Shown piece after piece: positions 60,535 to 64,000 of a DNA stretch of 64,000 nucleotides. This stretch comes from Gammaproteobacteria bacterium (lineage in GTDB: Bacteria; Pseudomonadota; Gammaproteobacteria; GCA-001735895): contig JAOTXY010000004.1 in assembly GCA_029862125.1 (NCBI GenBank), positions 1 through 64,000 of the forward strand, read 5' to 3'. The notes under the pieces were generated by a model. It was not told where the DNA came from and made no database searches. It saw only the letters and a program-made list of their open reading frames with translations. Position 1 is the first letter of the stretch, and each line of letters starts with the position of its first letter. The position numbers and the translations under genes are program-made.

Positions 60535-61554
60535 CTAGCGCGACATGACCTCGAGCCACTCGTCGATCCATGCTTTGCGCTTGCTGGCCACCCGCTTGTC
60601 ATCCAATAGTAGCGCCGGGGACGGGTCGATTAATTGCCTGAATTCCGCAGGTAGCCGTTCGCTTGCCAATACCGCCGGATACATCCAGTTGGTGGTCGGA
60701 ATAATCGTTTGAAAGTCTTCGCTCAGCATAAATTTTAGAAACTCCCGCGCGAGTTTTTTTTGCTGACTGCCCTGCACCAGTCCGGCAACTTCGATCTGCT
60801 GGTAATGACCTTCGCTAAAGCGCGCCGCTGAAAAGCGTGAATCTTTTTCGGCAATGATGTGATACGCGGGAGAAGTGGTATAGCTCAGTACCATGTCGGC
60901 CTCGCCCTTCAGAAATAAACCATAGGCCTCGCTCCAGCCCTTGCTAACCGTGACGATACGCGGCGACAACCTGGCCCAGGCCTTATCGGCTTCGTCGCCA
61001 TAAATTTTCTTGATCCAGAGCAGTAATCCCAGTCCCGGGGTAGAGGTTCTCGGGTCCTGCACCAGGATGCTGGGGCCCTGCTCATCTTCGACCAGCTGGC
61101 GCAGGCTCGTGGGCGGATTGGTTAGCCGCTCCCGGTTGTAGACAAAGGCAAAATAGCCGTAATCATAGGGTAAAAATAAATCATCCTGCCAGGGGTCCGG
61201 TAGCGACGAGTTCTCGAGCACCATGCCGTGGGTATCAAAAAGCCCGCTGGCACCCGCCTCGGCGGTCAAACTGGTATCGAGACCGAGCAGCAGATCCGCC
61301 CGGGTGTTGTTACCTTCGAGCTTTAGCCGATTGAGCATCGAGACTCCATCCTCCAGACCGACAAGATCGAGCGTGCAGTTGCATCGTGCTTCGAATGCCG
61401 CCTTGACCTGGGGGCCCGGACCCCATTCACTGGTAAACGAGTCGTAGGTATATACGACCAGGGTAGGCGTCGCTGCCTGTACCGCGAAAGACATCGACAG
61501 CAGCAACAGGCCAGCGCCGAAGCATCGTGAATTCAAACACATAAAAGTCTCCAT
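60535..61554 (-). CDS. thiB: Thiamine/TPP-binding periplasmic protein
   Basis: 339 residues. Signal peptide (CFGAGLLLLSMSFAVQA), then LVVYTYDSFTSEWGPGP and YDYGYFAFVYNRERL, typical of ThiB, with conserved KEGEADMVLSYTTSPAYH-like (KGEADMVLSYTTSPA). First gene of the operon behind the TPP riboswitch. Confidence 0.95.
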   Translation of the reverse strand: METFMCLNSRCFGAGLLLLSMSFAVQAATPTLVVYTYDSFTSEWGPGPQVKAAFEARCNCTLDLVGLEDGVSMLNRLKLEGNNTRADLLLGLDTSLTAEAGASGLFDTHGMVLENSSLPDPWQDDLFLPYDYGYFAFVYNRERLTNPPTSLRQLVEDEQGPSILVQDPRTSTPGLGLLLWIKKIYGDEADKAWARLSPRIVTVSKGWSEAYGLFLKGEADMVLSYTTSPAYHIIAEKDSRFSAARFSEGHYQQIEVAGLVQGSQQKKLAREFLKFMLSEDFQTIIPTTNWMYPAVLASERLPAEFRQLIDPSPALLLDDKRVASKRKAWIDEWLEVMSR

Positions 61555-61599
61555 TTAGCGGGAAGTTAAAACGGAGAGGTGGGAAACAGCTTCGATCCG

Positions 61600-61686
61600 C
61601 TCACATCCCTACGCCAGTATTAACTGGATCAGGTTCATCGAGTTGGTGTCCTAGCAACACCTCTCAGCTCACTTGAGCACCCCGTC
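61600..61686 (-). ncRNA. TPP riboswitch (THI element)
   Basis: On the minus strand GGGGTGCTC...GCTGAGAGG opens the element and ACCTGATCC-AGTTAATACTGGCGTAGGGA closes it; both blocks are diagnostic of the thiamine-pyrophosphate aptamer. It precedes thiB by about 45 bp, where the ribosome site would be masked when TPP binds. Confidence 0.95.
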
Positions 61687-61763
61687 GAGGAAGGACGACT
61701 ATATTATTAGTGCCATGCCCGCGCAAGCGGGAATAATGGCTGGCTGAAATGGTGCCAGCTGTA

Positions 61764-62231
61764 CTATTTTTTATATTCGAGGCCTGGCTTGAGTTCCTCG
61801 AAGATTTTGTACGCGGTTTCCGTCATGCCCAAGGATGCGTAGGTTTTTTGCGCAGCGGTATTCCAATGCTCGACATAGAGGCGAAACCCACAGACGGAAG
61901 ATTCCTGTTCGGCGAGCTCCTTGACGCGCTCGTAAAGCTCCCGGTATAGGCCCTGCCGCCGATATTCGGGGCGTACGTATACGCTCTGAACCCACCAGAA
62001 CATACCATTGCGCCAGTCGCTCCATTCGGTAGTCACCATCAACGAAGCCTGGATTCCATTGTCAAGCTCGACTACCAGGTAAAATCCCAATTGCGAGTTC
62101 TCGATCATGGCCTTGACACCGGCGCCGATTACCTCGGGGATTAACTCCACCCCTTCGGTTTCACGCGCCATGTTGATATTGAATTCGGTGAGTTCAGCAG
62201 CGTCCTGTGACAGTGCTGTGCGTATAATCAT
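61764..62231 (-). CDS. GNAT family N-acetyltransferase
   Basis: 155 residues from ATG 62231 (MIIRTALSQDAAELTEFN). WVQSVYVRPEYRRQGLYREL carries the acetyl-CoA loop (RRQGLY), and GFRLYVEHWNTAAQKTYASLGM is typical. An upstream lysine-rich extension in frame is not convincing. Substrate unknown. Confidence 0.88.
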   Translation of the reverse strand: MIIRTALSQDAAELTEFNINMARETEGVELIPEVIGAGVKAMIENSQLGFYLVVELDNGIQASLMVTTEWSDWRNGMFWWVQSVYVRPEYRRQGLYRELYERVKELAEQESSVCGFRLYVEHWNTAAQKTYASLGMTETAYKIFEELKPGLEYKK

Positions 62232-62244
62232 GGTATTTCCCCTG

Positions 62245-63156
62245 TTACTGTTTATGGCGCATTGCTTTGCGCGCTTCTTTTTTAGCTGCCTTTTGCGCCC
62301 GGATAACTTCAACCTCGGCCCACTCTGCTGCGAAGGAATCGGGGGTTTCCATGCATAACCCGCCTAGTTCACCATCGCGTAGCTCTTTGATCAACAGGCG
62401 GGATACTTTTTCCAGGTCTACCCGGCCACCGGAAACGATACAGCCGCGTTTGCGCGCTATCGCTTCCAGCAATTCGATTTCTGTTCGCGGCAGTGGCTCG
62501 ATATCATAGCGCTGAACCAGGCGTTCGGGGTAGGCCTCGATAAGAAATTCGGCGACAAAACTTGCGACTTCCTGTATATCGAGCGCGGTATCGCGAATTG
62601 CACCCGTAGCGGCAAGACGATAGCCGCTTGCCTCGTTTTCGATGTTGCCCCAGAGCATTCCAGGGGTGTCAATTAGGGTCAAATCGGATGATATTTCGAT
62701 GCGCTGTTGCATGCGGGTCAGCGCCGCCTCGTTACCGGTCCTGGCAACGGAGCGGCCCGCAAGCTTGTTGATCAGGGTTGATTTACCGACATTCGGGATG
62801 CCGGCAATCATCGCGTAAATCATCGACGACCGATTGTTGCGCTTCGGTACTAACGAACGGCATGCCGCGGGTAGCTCGAAAATGGAATCGTCGCCCGTGC
62901 TGCACACCAGTGTTTTAACCAGGTTTTGCCGTTCCAGATTGCTGATCCACGGACCCAGGCGTTCTGGATCCGATAAATCGCTCTTATTGAGCAGTTTGAT
63001 ACAGGGCTTATCGCGTCGCAGCTCTGCCAGCATCGGATTTTCGCTGGAACCGGGCAGACGTGCATCGAGTACTTCGATGACAAGGTCGACTTGCGGCAGG
63101 ATTTTTCTAAATTCCTTGCTCGCTTTGTGCATATGGCCCGGGTACCACTGAATCAT
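62245..63156 (-). CDS. ylqF: Ribosome-biogenesis-type GTPase (RbgA/YlqF family)
   Basis: 303 residues from ATG 63156 (MIQWYPGHMHKASKEF, the classical YlqF N-terminus). Circularly permuted GTPase motifs: G4 NKSD first, then G1 IPNVGKST and G3 IDTPGML. Acts in large-subunit assembly. The frame extends upstream to 63531 but those residues do not look like the family. Confidence 0.93.
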   Translation of the reverse strand: MIQWYPGHMHKASKEFRKILPQVDLVIEVLDARLPGSSENPMLAELRRDKPCIKLLNKSDLSDPERLGPWISNLERQNLVKTLVCSTGDDSIFELPAACRSLVPKRNNRSSMIYAMIAGIPNVGKSTLINKLAGRSVARTGNEAALTRMQQRIEISSDLTLIDTPGMLWGNIENEASGYRLAATGAIRDTALDIQEVASFVAEFLIEAYPERLVQRYDIEPLPRTEIELLEAIARKRGCIVSGGRVDLEKVSRLLIKELRDGELGGLCMETPDSFAAEWAEVEVIRAQKAAKKEARKAMRHKQ

Positions 63157-63318
63157 GATTTGCCTGCAGTAACAAGAATCCGATATTCCGGCCGCGAGAG
63201 CTGTCCGCGGCGAAGTATTTCTACAAAAGCTTGGATCGTATCGCAAATTGAAAAAAAATACTCCGTCGGCGCCTGTTTTCCGTATTCCCAATCTGATTAA
63301 AACGTTTAAACTAGCGCC

Positions 63319-63762
63319 ATGGCTGAGATTAGGCATCGTATTGGCGTCAAAGGCAGCGCGGCGCAGGTGTACCAACTGCTGACTACCGACGAAGGACTTT
63401 CGAAATGGTGGACCACGGATACCCGGGGTGCTGGCGAGGTGGGCTCGATTATCGAGTTTCGCTTCGGTGGCGGCGGACCTGATTTTGAAGTCATCGAGTT
63501 GATTCCGGACCGACTGGTTCGATGGCGACATTCAGGTGAGATGCCACCGGCCTGGATGGGGTCTGAAATTCTGTTCGAGCTGGGTGAAGACAAACAGCAG
63601 ACGATTCTCAACTTCAGTCATTATAATTGGCAAAATGCGGATGAGTTCTTTGCGCATTGCAGTTCCAAATGGGGTGTTTTTATGATGAGCATAAAATCCT
63701 GTATCGAGACGGGTAGAGGTCAGCCCTACCCGGACGATGTCCCTATCGATTTCGACGAATAA
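63319..63762 (+). CDS. AHSA1/SRPBCC family protein
   Basis: 147 residues: IRHRIGVKGSAAQVYQLLTTDEGLSKWW, then FRFGGGGPDFEVIELIPDRLVRWRH and a C-terminal GVFMMSIKSCIETG helix. START-like fold binding a hydrophobic ligand; substrate unknown. Confidence 0.9.
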   Translation: MAEIRHRIGVKGSAAQVYQLLTTDEGLSKWWTTDTRGAGEVGSIIEFRFGGGGPDFEVIELIPDRLVRWRHSGEMPPAWMGSEILFELGEDKQQTILNFSHYNWQNADEFFAHCSSKWGVFMMSIKSCIETGRGQPYPDDVPIDFDE

Positions 63763-63765
63763 TAA

Positions 63766-64000
63766 ATGAGTGATTCTGAAACTATCATCGCCGAGCTTGA
63801 ATCCGAGTTTGTGGAGCTCTTCAAGATTCTAAAATTTGAAGGCCTCGCCGACAGCGGCGGCGACGCCAAGCAGGCAATTGCCGAGGGCCGGGTTAGCGTC
63901 AACGGCGAGATTGAAACCCGTAAACGCAAAAAGATTAAAGCCGGTGATCAGATCGATTTTATCGATCATCATATCGACGTAATCGCCAGGGCTGACGGCT
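63766..64000 (+). CDS. S4-domain RNA-binding protein (partial)
   Basis: Starts at ATG 63766, 3 bp after the AHSA1 stop, and is open to the window end (78 codons). FKILKFEGLADSGGDAKQAI and EGRVSVNGEIETRKRKKIKAGD form an S4 RNA-binding domain of the YbcJ type. The 3' end is outside the window. Confidence 0.88.
   Translation, partial: MSDSETIIAELESEFVELFKILKFEGLADSGGDAKQAIAEGRVSVNGEIETRKRKKIKAGDQIDFIDHHIDVIARADG

Noticed and set aside
63157-63531. N-terminal extension of the RbgA-like GTPase
   Set aside because: The family starts at MIQWYPGHM; the extension also overlaps the AHSA1 gene.

Overview
The window is a gammaproteobacterial chromosome segment with two very different halves. The core-gene half carries the gene orders lptM-lysA-dapF-DUF484-xerC, hslV-hslU, DUF971-ubiE-ubiJ-ubiB, mreBCD facing gatCAB, and a thiamine-uptake operon behind a TPP riboswitch. 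These indicate an environmental gammaproteobacterium that makes ubiquinone, grows as a rod and charges tRNA-Gln and/or tRNA-Asn through GatCAB. I cannot name the genus.

Positions 1 to about 20.3 kb look like an integron gene-cassette array. About 20 imperfect copies of a 55-75 bp element punctuate it. Each runs from TAACAAGCGCATGCAGTCGG to CCGCTGATGCGAGGCGTTA. The two ends pair as CGCAT-CAG-CGG with CTGATGCG/CCG and leave one G and one T unpaired on one side, which is the fold expected of attC sites. They separate small, mostly plus-strand, AT-richer genes: HAD phosphatase, lipoprotein, cupin, DUF4336, VOC, BrnT-BrnA toxin-antitoxin, DUF1801, YbjQ, two SAM methyltransferases, GNATs, DUF3465, SnoaL-like, EthD, HspQ, DUF4304, tyrosine phosphatase, DUF3565 and several unknown membrane proteins. 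No integrase gene or attI lies in the window, so the array continues to the left or is integrase-less. Many sites are degraded (collapsed, halved or missing one core), and one cassette gene is frameshifted. This suggests an old, sedentary array. At least seven genes use the TAA of attC as their stop codon. A GC-richer metal-type ABC transporter/permease/DUF3299 operon (10.5-13.3 kb) sits inside the array, joined to half an attC at its start codon.

From about 20 to 31.7 kb is a run of small accessory and housekeeping genes: a DsrC-family protein, DUF5062, GNAT, DUF1415, an orphan encapsulated-ferritin-like protein with no shell gene beside it, an EEP nuclease, isochorismatase, GFA, GST, DUF3147, DUF2784, a 2OG-Fe(II) oxygenase, DUF1304, PhzF, DUF3830, DUF402 and LysE. 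From 31.7 to 41 kb are lysine/peptidoglycan precursor synthesis, Xer recombination, the HslVU protease behind a sigma-32-type promoter, and ubiquinone biosynthesis. From 41 to 50 kb are RimO, a Rieske protein, a GGDEF cyclase, a BolA-like protein, a FliL-like protein, two large inverted-repeat elements, RNase D and MreBCD.

From 50 to 64 kb are GatCAB, an SDR, an exonuclease-CBS-nucleotidyltransferase fusion, a DMT transporter, a probable thiamine kinase and ThiQPB on the minus strand, a TPP riboswitch, a GNAT, an RbgA-type GTPase, an AHSA1 protein and the start of an S4 RNA-binding protein that runs off the end.
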